Part shown: positions 17,297 to 25,356 of the stretch, in pieces
Numbering within the stretch: the first letter of the stretch is position 1
Layout: every line of letters begins with the position of its first letter
DNA from: UBA822 sp965249775
GTDB lineage: Bacteria > Gemmatimonadota > Gemmatimonadetes > Longimicrobiales > Gaopeijiaceae
Reading direction: 5' to 3'
NCBI GenBank assembly: GCA_965249775.1
Contig: OZ252253.1
Location: forward strand, 2,170,001-2,234,000
Length of the DNA: 64,000 bases
Made by a program: the position numbers and the translations under genes
Notes under the pieces: generated by a model
What the model saw: the letters and a program-made list of their open reading frames with translations, nothing else
Told to the model about the DNA's origin: nothing
Databases searched by the model: none

Positions 17297-19009
17297 CTAC
17301 GCGGTTTCCTGATCGCCGTACGTTGGAGGGGGCACCGCCGGGGCGCTGTCCTTCTCCATCTCGGGAGCTCCGTTACCCGAAGTGGCTCCGGCTGTCGTGT
17401 CACCCGTCGTCGCACCCGTCGTCGCACCAACGGCGCGTGCCAACTCATGGTCCTGCAGCCGGCCGAGCGCAGACGGCAGCTCGATCCCGGCCTGTTCGGC
17501 CAGCTCGTGGACCGCCGGCAGGGCGCCGATCAGGCCTGAGAGGAAGTCGGCGGTGGCGCCGTTGCCTCCTCCTCCGTTATGGCCGGAGTCCCAGACCGTG
17601 ATCTTGTCGATCTGAAGGTTCTGAATGGCCTTCACCTGCTCCTTCACGATTGCCGGAAGCTGCTCGATCATCAGAAGCGTCGGAGCCATCGACGGATCCT
17701 TCTCGCAGGCCTCGATGAGGCGCCGATACCCTTCAGCCTTCGCTTCGAGCACCTTCTGGGTGCCCTCGGCCTCGGCCTTGTAGGTCGCGAGGATCGCGTC
17801 GGCCTCACCGGCCGCCTCACGTCGCGCCCGCTCGGCCGTCGCATCCGCCTCGATCTCGACACGTAGCTTCTCGATCTCCTGTTGGGCAATCTGCTCCTTG
17901 TTGAGGCGGGCGATCTCCTGCTCACGCTCGGCGACCAGAATCGCTTGCTTGGCGTCGGCGGCGGCGACCTGGGCCTTGCGCCCTGCTTCCGCTCGAATCT
18001 CGGAGAGACGGGCGTTCGACTCCGCGATCTCCGCGTTCGCCTGGTTCTCACCGTCGACCGCGGTGGCCTCTGCCTGTGCCACCTGAATGCGCTGCTTCTG
18101 CTCGGCCTCCTTGGTCGCGGCCACCGTCTCGGCGTTCCGCTGCGCGGTCGCGATCTCGAGGTCGCGCTTCGACTCGACCTCACCTCTGACCGAGACCGCT
18201 TCGAGCGCAGCGACCTGGACACGCTGCTTCTGCTCGGCACTCTTACGGCCGGTCGCCGCCTGCGACGCCTCGTCTGCGACTCCGACGTCCCTCTCTCGAT
18301 CCGCCGTGGCCTGGCCCGTGGCGCCGTCGCGCTCCTGCTGAGCCACCTCGACTTTGGCGCGGTTGATCGCCTCGGCGGCGGCGCGCTTGCCGATGGCCTC
18401 GATGTATCCGCTCTCGTCGGTGATGTCGCGGATGTTCACGTTGATCAGCGTCAGGCCGATCTTGTTGATCTCCTCGGCCACATTCGTGTTGATCAACGAC
18501 ATGAACTTCTCGCGGTCCTTATTGATCTCCTCGATGGACAGCGTGGCGATGACGAGTCTCAGCTGCCCGAGGATGATGTCCTGTGCCTGATCCCGGATCT
18601 TGCGATCGTCGAGCAGAAGCAGACGCTCGGCCGCGTTGTTCATCATCACGGGGTCGGTCGAGATACCGACCGTGAACGTGGCGGGGACATTGACGCGGAT
18701 GTTGTTCAGCGACAGCGCTCCCTCGAGCGGAATCTCGATCACGAGCGGCTCGAGGCTCAGGAACGCGTGCGACTGAATGAGCGGGATTACCAGCTTGCCG
18801 CCACCGTGCAGGCACTGAGCGGCCTGGTTCGAGCCGACTCTGCCGTAGATGACCAGGATGCGGTTCGAGGGGCAGCGCTTGTACTGCTTGACCACGAAGA
18901 CCACGAAGAAGAAAAGAAGCAGCAGACCCGCCGCGGGGAGGCCGACCCACAACAGTGGGTCGGCGTTCGCAGGGATCTGGGCCAGCGACGTCATCGCATA
19001 TGTGAGCAT
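17297..19009 (-). CDS. flotillin-like SPFH-domain protein
   Basis: A 570-residue membrane scaffold protein. One transmembrane segment lies at about 18-42, followed by the SPFH/band-7 domain (about 50-215) and a long Ala/Glu-rich coiled coil with repeated AEQKQRxQVA units (about 215-440). A Gly/Thr-rich tail with an ATTGATTGDTT repeat ends the protein. Bacterial flotillins organise membrane microdomains and pair with an NfeD protein, and the adjacent upstream gene is NfeD-like. Length and layout match FloT/YuaG. Confidence 0.92.
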   Translation of the reverse strand: MLTYAMTSLAQIPANADPLLWVGLPAAGLLLLFFFVVFVVKQYKRCPSNRILVIYGRVGSNQAAQCLHGGGKLVIPLIQSHAFLSLEPLVIEIPLEGALSLNNIRVNVPATFTVGISTDPVMMNNAAERLLLLDDRKIRDQAQDIILGQLRLVIATLSIEEINKDREKFMSLINTNVAEEINKIGLTLINVNIRDITDESGYIEAIGKRAAAEAINRAKVEVAQQERDGATGQATADRERDVGVADEASQAATGRKSAEQKQRVQVAALEAVSVRGEVESKRDLEIATAQRNAETVAATKEAEQKQRIQVAQAEATAVDGENQANAEIAESNARLSEIRAEAGRKAQVAAADAKQAILVAEREQEIARLNKEQIAQQEIEKLRVEIEADATAERARREAAGEADAILATYKAEAEGTQKVLEAKAEGYRRLIEACEKDPSMAPTLLMIEQLPAIVKEQVKAIQNLQIDKITVWDSGHNGGGGNGATADFLSGLIGALPAVHELAEQAGIELPSALGRLQDHELARAVGATTGATTGDTTAGATSGNGAPEMEKDSAPAVPPPTYGDQETA

Positions 19010-19052
19010 GGTTCCATCTCCTTCTATAAGGCCCTCGGCAAGGTCGGGGCGC

Positions 19053-19691
19053 CTACGCCTCGACCACCTTCACCGAGTTGTCATCGTCATTGATTTCCAC
19101 CACCCGAATCTTCGCGTCCCGCGGCAAGGCATCACCGTCGGTGACGGCTTTGTAGTAGCGCTCCCGGTCACCGATGACCACGCGCACTCGCCCCATGCCT
19201 ACGGCGCCTGCCGGGATCTGCGCGTACACGGTCCCCTCGGTCTCGAGCGCCTGATACATCGCCACGGTCCCGCTACTCTGCAGCCCGTACACGAACCCCA
19301 ACAGCTTACCCAACAGCCAGACCATCCCAGCGCCGGACAGGAAGGCGAACGCTATGCTGCCGGGCAGCGGCCATCCACCTCCGCTGTAGGCCCCGAGCCC
19401 GCCCCATCCGAAGCCCATCACGAAGGCGGCGATCGCCTGTATGGAGAGGACCTTGAAGGCGTGGGTCGAGTCGCCGGGGTCGCCGCCCATTTCACTTGCC
19501 GCGTCGATATCCCCAGCGTCGACATCGACATCGAAATCCACATCGACGTCGACATCGAAGCCCGTATCGGCGTCCGCCCCGCCCACCAGCATCATCGCCG
19601 ATCGCAGCGCGAAGAATGCCGTGCCGACGAGGGCAGGGACACCGAACCAGATTGCGACGGGTCCTAGGATGAGCTCTTGCATAAGCGCCAA
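19053..19691 (-). CDS. NfeD-like membrane protein, flotillin partner
   Basis: A 212-residue protein with membrane segments near residues 8-38, 82-105 and 110-135, and a C-terminal OB-fold domain (GTVYAQIPAGAVGMGRVRVVIGDRERYYKAVTD) typical of short NfeD/YuaF proteins. Between the first two helices is an unusual acidic stretch alternating Asp and Val/Phe (about 44-60). It is the first gene of the operon; the flotillin gene begins 43 bases downstream. The pair probably assembles in the inner membrane. Confidence 0.88.
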   Translation of the reverse strand: MALMQELILGPVAIWFGVPALVGTAFFALRSAMMLVGGADADTGFDVDVDVDFDVDVDAGDIDAASEMGGDPGDSTHAFKVLSIQAIAAFVMGFGWGGLGAYSGGGWPLPGSIAFAFLSGAGMVWLLGKLLGFVYGLQSSGTVAMYQALETEGTVYAQIPAGAVGMGRVRVVIGDRERYYKAVTDGDALPRDAKIRVVEINDDDNSVKVVEA

Positions 19692-19722
19692 CCCCGAGCG
19701 GGCCAGTATCGAAGAGCGTCTG

Positions 19723-19776
19723 GACTACAGACACTGGTTGGTCTACAGACACCGGATGGTCTACAGACACTACGGT
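19723..19776. repeat. three 18-base direct repeats upstream of the nfeD-flotillin operon
   Basis: Three adjacent 18-base units share CTACAGACAC (19723-19740, 19741-19758, 19759-19776). They lie 32-85 bases upstream of the nfeD start codon on the - strand, so they could be binding sites for a regulator. The rest of the 19,692-20,058 gap shows no recognisable gene. Confidence 0.6.
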
Positions 19777-20058
19777 CGCGAACGGTGAGTTCTTCTACTT
19801 GCCTGCGAGAACCCCCTGCCCGCGACTTATGTGGCCCAGCCTACCCTTACGGATTACAGCACTTCGCTCGCCTCCGCAAGGCGGCTCCTCCGACCTCACT
19901 CGTCAAAAAGCTCAGAGACGCATAACATGACTCCCTGGTGAGCCGATCCGTGCACTGGCATGGGGGCTCACTCATTTGTCGGATTCGTGTGTGCTGTCAA
20001 CGAATGGTTTCGAGGCCCATATACCAACCGCGGCGATAAAAAGCCGGCAGGAGGACTC

Positions 20059-20919
20059 ATGATCAAGCTGATGAGAAGAATCGCTCTGAGCAGCCTGTTT
20101 GTCGCAACTGCTTTCACCCTCGGCGCGGTGGGCCTACAGGCGCAGCAAAGCCTGTCGATCGAGCAGGTCAAAGACGGGCTCTATGCCATCGTGGGGAGCG
20201 GCGGAAATGTCGGCGTACGTGTCACGTCTGAAGGAGTGATCCTGATCGACGACAAATTCCCGCGAAACTTCGCCGAGATTCAGGAGCTGGTGGGCACGGT
20301 AAGCGATCAGCCAGTCCGATACGTCCTCAATACGCATCATCATGGCGACCACTCGGGTGGCAATGTCGAGTACATCAACATCTCGGAGATCATTGCTCAC
20401 CAGAATGCCAGAGACAACATGGTGAGAGGCAACCAGAATGCGCCGCCAAGAGTGGTCTTTACCGATCAGACCGCGGTTTATCTCGGTGGGGTCGAGGTCC
20501 GAGCGTTCTATATGGGCACCGGTCACACCAACGGGGATGCGGTGATCTATTTCCCCGATCTCAGAACGGTACATGGAGGGGATTTGCTGCACGGCACCGC
20601 GCCATTCATCGACTATGGCAATGGCGGGAGCAGCGCCGGCTGGGTCGCCACCATGAACAACGTCTTGGCACTGGATTTCGACACCGCCATTCCCGGGCAC
20701 GGCGCCATAATGGATCGAAACGACGTCGTGAACTTTCGCAATCAGATGGAAGCGGTTCGGGCCCGCATGGCGGATCTGATCAGGTCGGGCATGCCCAAGA
20801 GCGCGGCATCCGATCGCATAAGGACGTCGGAACTCAGTTGGACCATGGCGGAAAACGGGCTGTTCATGCAAAGAAGCATTCCGGGCTTCTATGATGAGAT
20901 CGCAGCCGGGCTGCCATAG
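20059..20919 (+). CDS. secreted metallo-beta-lactamase-fold hydrolase
   Basis: About 286 residues with an N-terminal export signal ending near LQAQQ. The zinc motif THHHGDHSGG (HxHxDH) is clear, followed by a later His in GTGHTNGDAVIY and HG in PGHGAIMD, so both metal sites are probably present. The fold is that of subclass B3/SoxH-like hydrolases; whether it hydrolyses beta-lactams cannot be said. The ATG at 20059 is chosen because CAGGAGGA lies just upstream; a longer reading frame begins at 19960 without such a site. Confidence 0.86.
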   Translation: MIKLMRRIALSSLFVATAFTLGAVGLQAQQSLSIEQVKDGLYAIVGSGGNVGVRVTSEGVILIDDKFPRNFAEIQELVGTVSDQPVRYVLNTHHHGDHSGGNVEYINISEIIAHQNARDNMVRGNQNAPPRVVFTDQTAVYLGGVEVRAFYMGTGHTNGDAVIYFPDLRTVHGGDLLHGTAPFIDYGNGGSSAGWVATMNNVLALDFDTAIPGHGAIMDRNDVVNFRNQMEAVRARMADLIRSGMPKSAASDRIRTSELSWTMAENGLFMQRSIPGFYDEIAAGLP

Positions 20920-21024
20920 TCGGTAAGAGCCATCCCTTGCGGGAGGGGGTGGATGGGGCGCAATCTATCTGTCCCCAAAATCTGGGTGATGCGTTTCGCT
21001 GGTGTTGCCTCCACTGCGTGACCA

Positions 21025-21908
21025 ATGACTATGATCGATAACGCGCTGAATGATCGGGCCGTCGGCAAAAAAAAGCCGACCGACGACCAGATCGACTTCT
21101 ACGGAATCAGCCACCAGGGGAAGGTCCGGGAAGATAATCAGGACCATTTCCTCATCTCTTCGCTCCACAAACGCATGGACGTACATCTGACCAGCCTACC
21201 CGACCCAGGTAAGGCGTACGCAGAGGCGGAGCGTCTCGCCTACCTGGCCATGGTTGCCGATGGGGTCGGAGGGGGACCGCAAGGTGAGACGGCGAGCCGG
21301 CTGGCATTGGAGGCCGTGAGCCAGTACCTGACGGTGAGCATGGACTGCTACTACACAGCCGATCCCACCGATGATCAGACGTTCGCGCATCCCTCGCCGA
21401 CGCGGCGCTCCACGGCCACGACGATCTCCGCGAGCGCTCGGGCGCCGAGGCGGGAAAGGGTATGGCCACGACGCTCACCCTCATGCTTTTCGTGTGGCCG
21501 CGCGCCTACCTCCTGCAGGTCGGGGACAGCCGCTACTACATCCTACGGGATGACGAGTTGACTCAGCTCTCCCGGGATCAGACGCTGGCTCAGGTGCTAG
21601 TCGACGATGACGTGTTCTCCAGAACCGAGGCGTCCAAGTCCCCGCTTTCAAACGTGCTCTCGAGCGCCATTGGGGGCTCGGCGACGACCCCGGTGGTCAC
21701 CGGCATGGACAACGATTGGGGCTACGTCCACCTCCTGTGCAGCGATGGGCTGACCAAACACGTGCAGGATGAGCAGATCGCCGAGCGGCTACGATCCATG
21801 ACGTCCTCCAAGCAGGTGTGCGAAGACTTGCTGCAGGACGCTCTGGACGATGGGGGCACCGACAACATCACCATTCTCGTTGGCCGGTTGGTGCGAGACG
21901 CCGCCTGA
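21025..21908 (+). pseudogene. PP2C-type protein phosphatase with a frameshift
   Basis: Two frames together encode a complete PP2C Ser/Thr phosphatase. The first (21025 to about 21390) gives GISHQGKVREDNQDH and the metal motif ADGVGG. The second (about 21385-21908) gives GKGMATTL, LLQVGDSRYYI, LLCSDGLTKHV and GGTDNITILV. The switch requires one missing base between about 21382 and 21392, in GACGTTCGCGCAT. All metal-binding motifs survive, so this is either a recent mutation or a sequencing error in an otherwise intact gene. No kinase gene is adjacent. Confidence 0.8.
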
Positions 21909-21937
21909 AGGTCGGCTCCCGTATGCCCACCCTTCAG
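21905..21937. terminator. possible weak terminator hairpin
   Basis: CTGAAGG at 21905-21911 can pair with CCTTCAG at 21931-21937 around the stop codons of two convergent genes. The stem is only seven base pairs, so support is limited. Confidence 0.35.
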
Positions 21938-23850
21938 AGGGGCGGCGCCCGGTCAAGCCTGCCGCTCGACCTCATTCGTGACAGCACCTGACTCACATAG
22001 TCGTTCTGAGCCGATGCCTGGGGCGAATCCGATGGCCTCTCGAGAGATGGGTCAGCGGGTGGGCCAGGCTGCGGGTCGGCGGGTGGGCCAGGCTGCGGGT
22101 CAGCGGGTGGGTCAGCGGGAGCCGCCGAACCTGTCCGGCGACGGGGAAGCTGTGAAGCTCTCGAGACGGAGGGGCCGGGGGGGCCGGCCTCGGCCTCGAG
22201 TTTTTCCTCGACACCATGCCGGATTTCCGCGACGCCAGCCACGAGGGCGTTCGTAGCCTGGAGGACGGCCGCTGCGGATGCCCGTTCCAACGAAGCGGTG
22301 GAGAACGCCACACCCGACCGCAGCGTCTCGCGACCGTCTACCATCGCCTCAACGAGCACCACCACCCCGTCGCCATGGGGCGTCTTGAATCGACGCACAT
22401 CCTCGAGCACCAAGCCGGCTTGCCTTCCGCCCAGTTGCAGGAGCCCTCGAACGGCGTCCACGGTCGCCTCAGCCAGCGGCCGCACGAGTGCCACACCCGC
22501 CCCAGACGCCTGACACCGCCCCTCGAACGAGTCTCCGCCTCCGGCGACACGTACGCCGACCTCTTGCTCACCTTCGGCGTTGGCCACGATGTGGAGGTCC
22601 GCCAGCACGAGGCGGGACACGACCTCCGACGAGGCATCGGTACTGGTCCCCTGAAGGCTGGGTGTGACATCAGTGGACGCCTTCGCGGACGTACCCGGCG
22701 ACGTACGGCCGAGAAGGAGATTCAACTCCGCCCCGGAAAGGCGGCTCTGGGCCACGGTGATCTGGTCCAACCGAACCCTTAGGCCAAGACTCTCCGCGAG
22801 GAGAGTCGTCACCATTTCACACACTTCCGATCTCGATACCTCGGTCGTGGCCAGAACGTGAATTCGAAACCCTTTCTCGTCGTCGAGGACGATATGGGCG
22901 GAAGCAATTGGCTCCGCCGATTCCAGGAGCGATTCGGCCTGTTGACGGATCTTCCCGGCGGAGCCGGGGGTCCCGGCCGAGCCGGGGTTCTCAGCCGAGC
23001 CGGGGTTCTCAGCCGAGCCGGGGTTCCCCACCGGGGCGGCCGCTCCAGCCGGCTCAGCCTGCTCCGTTGCCTCCCTGGGCGGTCCATCTTCCTGGGTTGA
23101 CAATCGGGTGACCCTGCGAGCCGTAGCCTCGAGTGTCGCACGAACGACCGCCGGGCCGGATTCGCCCGTCAACGGCCAGGAAGCGACCAGTGGCGCCTCA
23201 TGCCCGGACATCGTCACGACTACCACCGCCACGCGCGAAGCACCCATTGAGAATTCGGAGACGCTTTCGAGCGCGAGGGTCGGCCCGACTCCTTCGGATG
23301 CGAATCGAATGTAGGACCCAAGAGCACTCAGCGTGGCCAAGGCCGATACCCTGTTCCTTCCTGGAGCGGTGGCTAGTCCTGAGGCCCCCCCGTCAAAGCG
23401 ATGGCCCGAGAGACCGAGGGTCAACTCGACTCCGATGACCCCTGGACTCACGTCACGCACGTTGTGAGCTATGAGCCTGACGGGGCCGTTTTCCGGGGGA
23501 GCTGAGGGGGCCGCTACGGGGTCGGTGGCTACCGGGTCCTCGTTTGTCCCGGACTCGGGGTGCGGCGACGAATCGCCCCCCGACACAACCAGGACACGGA
23601 AGAAGACTCCAAGCGGAAACTTGGCGTTGTCCTCGTTGAGCGCGGCACGCACTGCTTCGAGAATCTCTGAGACGGGCGGATCTTCCGCGACCAGAAGGCG
23701 CACCTCCGTCACACGGTCGATATCACCCTCTAAGGAGGCGGAAAGCACGCCCGGCAACATCGCCAGAAGGCGTTCGGTCTCCACCATCCTGGTCGAAAAA
23801 TTCCCCACTCCCGGAGGCCCCCAGAGCAACGTCCCAAAGGTAGGAGGCAC
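21934..23850 (-). CDS. uncharacterised protein with a duplicated regulatory-like domain
   Basis: A 638-residue protein I cannot assign to a named family. Two segments resemble each other: about 22-90 (ERLLAMLPGVLSASL...VTEVRLLVAEDPP) and about 305-370 (ESLLESAEPIASAHIVLDD...IHVLATTEVSRSEVCE). They look like a small domain seen in uncharacterised actinobacterial and firmicute proteins. Low-complexity linkers separate the parts: ENPGSA-type repeats near 285-300 and DPQPGPPA repeats near the C terminus. No membrane segment or signal is seen. A shorter start at 23787 directly precedes the first domain and is equally possible. Confidence 0.7.
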   Translation of the reverse strand: MPPTFGTLLWGPPGVGNFSTRMVETERLLAMLPGVLSASLEGDIDRVTEVRLLVAEDPPVSEILEAVRAALNEDNAKFPLGVFFRVLVVSGGDSSPHPESGTNEDPVATDPVAAPSAPPENGPVRLIAHNVRDVSPGVIGVELTLGLSGHRFDGGASGLATAPGRNRVSALATLSALGSYIRFASEGVGPTLALESVSEFSMGASRVAVVVVTMSGHEAPLVASWPLTGESGPAVVRATLEATARRVTRLSTQEDGPPREATEQAEPAGAAAPVGNPGSAENPGSAENPGSAGTPGSAGKIRQQAESLLESAEPIASAHIVLDDEKGFRIHVLATTEVSRSEVCEMVTTLLAESLGLRVRLDQITVAQSRLSGAELNLLLGRTSPGTSAKASTDVTPSLQGTSTDASSEVVSRLVLADLHIVANAEGEQEVGVRVAGGGDSFEGRCQASGAGVALVRPLAEATVDAVRGLLQLGGRQAGLVLEDVRRFKTPHGDGVVVLVEAMVDGRETLRSGVAFSTASLERASAAAVLQATNALVAGVAEIRHGVEEKLEAEAGPPGPSVSRASQLPRRRTGSAAPADPPADPQPGPPADPQPGPPADPSLERPSDSPQASAQNDYVSQVLSRMRSSGRLDRAPPL

Positions 23851-23979
23851 TGATTCTTGGGACTCAATCGGGTTTGTGCAAGTTTCTGCGAGTGGTGGCG
23901 ACCGGGCGTGGTGTAGGGGCTTGGATTTGGGCTCCGGGCCGCTGGTCGAGCATTCAATTCGTTCCGTCGAGCAGACCGC

Positions 23980-25314
23980 CTATCTCTGATCGCGAGCCTC
24001 GAAGAACCTCTGTAGTCCCGGGTCGGTCAGGGCGGGGACAAACCTCCCGCGCTCGGTCCAGATTCGCTTCTGCGTGACGTCGAGTCCGCTCGAATCCGTG
24101 TACGCCACGGCAAGCGCCACCATTTCTTCAGCCGAGATCGGCGCATCGGTCGCGTGCTCGGCGAGATCATCGTAACCCGGGTCGCCCGAGGCAATCCACA
24201 GGGCGAGCTGCTGGAGTACCGGCTCGATCAGGGGGTGAAGGTTGAGCCCCTGGAACACCCACATCACATTGCGCATGCCGATGCGCTCGTCGGCCGATCG
24301 GATCCTCAAGTCGTCCTGTGGCTGGGGGTCCGGCAAGGTCGCACGGACGTTGCGCGCCAGGACCTGCCAGGTCCGGGGACCATCCTCGAGGAGAACGACC
24401 ACCCCGTCCCTGCGCGCGATCACGTCGCTCGCTCCTCCGGGAGTCTCGAAATACGTTCCCACCGGGAGCGTGATCACCATCGGTTCGGGCCGGGTCCTGC
24501 GAAGCACAAAGTTGACGATCTCAGGTCCCAGAGCCGAGGTACTCACCTCGACATGGCCGTCGTTGATCGCCTCCAGGATGTCATAGTTCGCGATGACCTG
24601 CCTGGACTCGACCCCAGCCGAGCCGTCGGGGCGAGTGGGTTGAAAGATGAACAGGTGCTGACTCGGCAGGAACTCGTGTAGCTCGACGAGATCGAACCCA
24701 GCCGGGACCCACTCGCTGAGGACCTGGCGCACCGACATCCGGTGATCCCCCCTGATGTGGTCGCCCGTGCCATCCTCGACCCGATACTCGACCAGAGCCA
24801 CCTTTCCGTCGCTCTTGAGCGCCTCCCGCATCTTGACGAGCATCGCCTCGAAGTCCCCGAACTCATGATACACGTCGACGAGCAAGATCCAGTCGATCTC
24901 GCCCTCGGGGAGCTTCGGGTCATCGAAATCGCTCAGGACCGGAACGACGCCCGTGACGCCCTCCTCTTCGACGTGGCCCTGTAGGATCTCCAGCATCTCC
25001 GGCTGAATGTCGACGGCGTAGACCGTGCCCGTGGGAGCTACGAGCCGGGCCATCCTGCGCGTGAAGAATCCGGAGCCGGCCCCAATGTCCGCGACAACGT
25101 CGCCATCCTCGAGGCCCATTGCCGCCAGCAAGGCGTCGGGCATTTCCTCCGCCACGCGCTCGGGCCGTTCCAGCCAACCGGCTCCCTGATAGCTCATGAA
25201 CTGTGCCGGCACGCGCGCCGGAAGCTCTACGCGCTGTACTTGGGCAGCGGCTGGATTCAGCCCGAGCAAAAGCAGTCCGGCGAAGAGTGCGATTGAAGTT
25301 TTCACTGATGGCAT
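23980..25314 (-). CDS. secreted SAM-dependent methyltransferase with C-terminal extension
   Basis: A 444-residue protein with a clean signal peptide ending at AAAQ (residue 25). Residues about 55-200 are a class I methyltransferase: VVADIGAGSGFFTRRMA is motif I and LPEGEIDWILLVDVYHEF covers motifs III-IV. The remaining 230 residues carry no domain I recognise. An exported methyltransferase is unusual because SAM is cytoplasmic, yet such signal-bearing members exist in several phyla. The start follows GGGAG at good spacing. Confidence 0.83.
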   Translation of the reverse strand: MPSVKTSIALFAGLLLLGLNPAAAQVQRVELPARVPAQFMSYQGAGWLERPERVAEEMPDALLAAMGLEDGDVVADIGAGSGFFTRRMARLVAPTGTVYAVDIQPEMLEILQGHVEEEGVTGVVPVLSDFDDPKLPEGEIDWILLVDVYHEFGDFEAMLVKMREALKSDGKVALVEYRVEDGTGDHIRGDHRMSVRQVLSEWVPAGFDLVELHEFLPSQHLFIFQPTRPDGSAGVESRQVIANYDILEAINDGHVEVSTSALGPEIVNFVLRRTRPEPMVITLPVGTYFETPGGASDVIARRDGVVVLLEDGPRTWQVLARNVRATLPDPQPQDDLRIRSADERIGMRNVMWVFQGLNLHPLIEPVLQQLALWIASGDPGYDDLAEHATDAPISAEEMVALAVAYTDSSGLDVTQKRIWTERGRFVPALTDPGLQRFFEARDQR

Positions 25315-25356
25315 GACAAGCTCCCGTGACGCTTCAGGAAGGACAGTGCGAGGTCA

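Noticed and set aside
20059..20919. The metallo-beta-lactamase-fold gene as a carbapenemase
   Set aside because: The zinc motif is common to the whole superfamily, and the surrounding sequence gives no sign of a true B1-B3 resistance enzyme.
22000..22120. Short GC-rich repeats as a possible CRISPR or regulatory array
   Set aside because: They encode in-frame DPQPGPPA repeats of the uncharacterised protein on the - strand, so they are coding low-complexity sequence.
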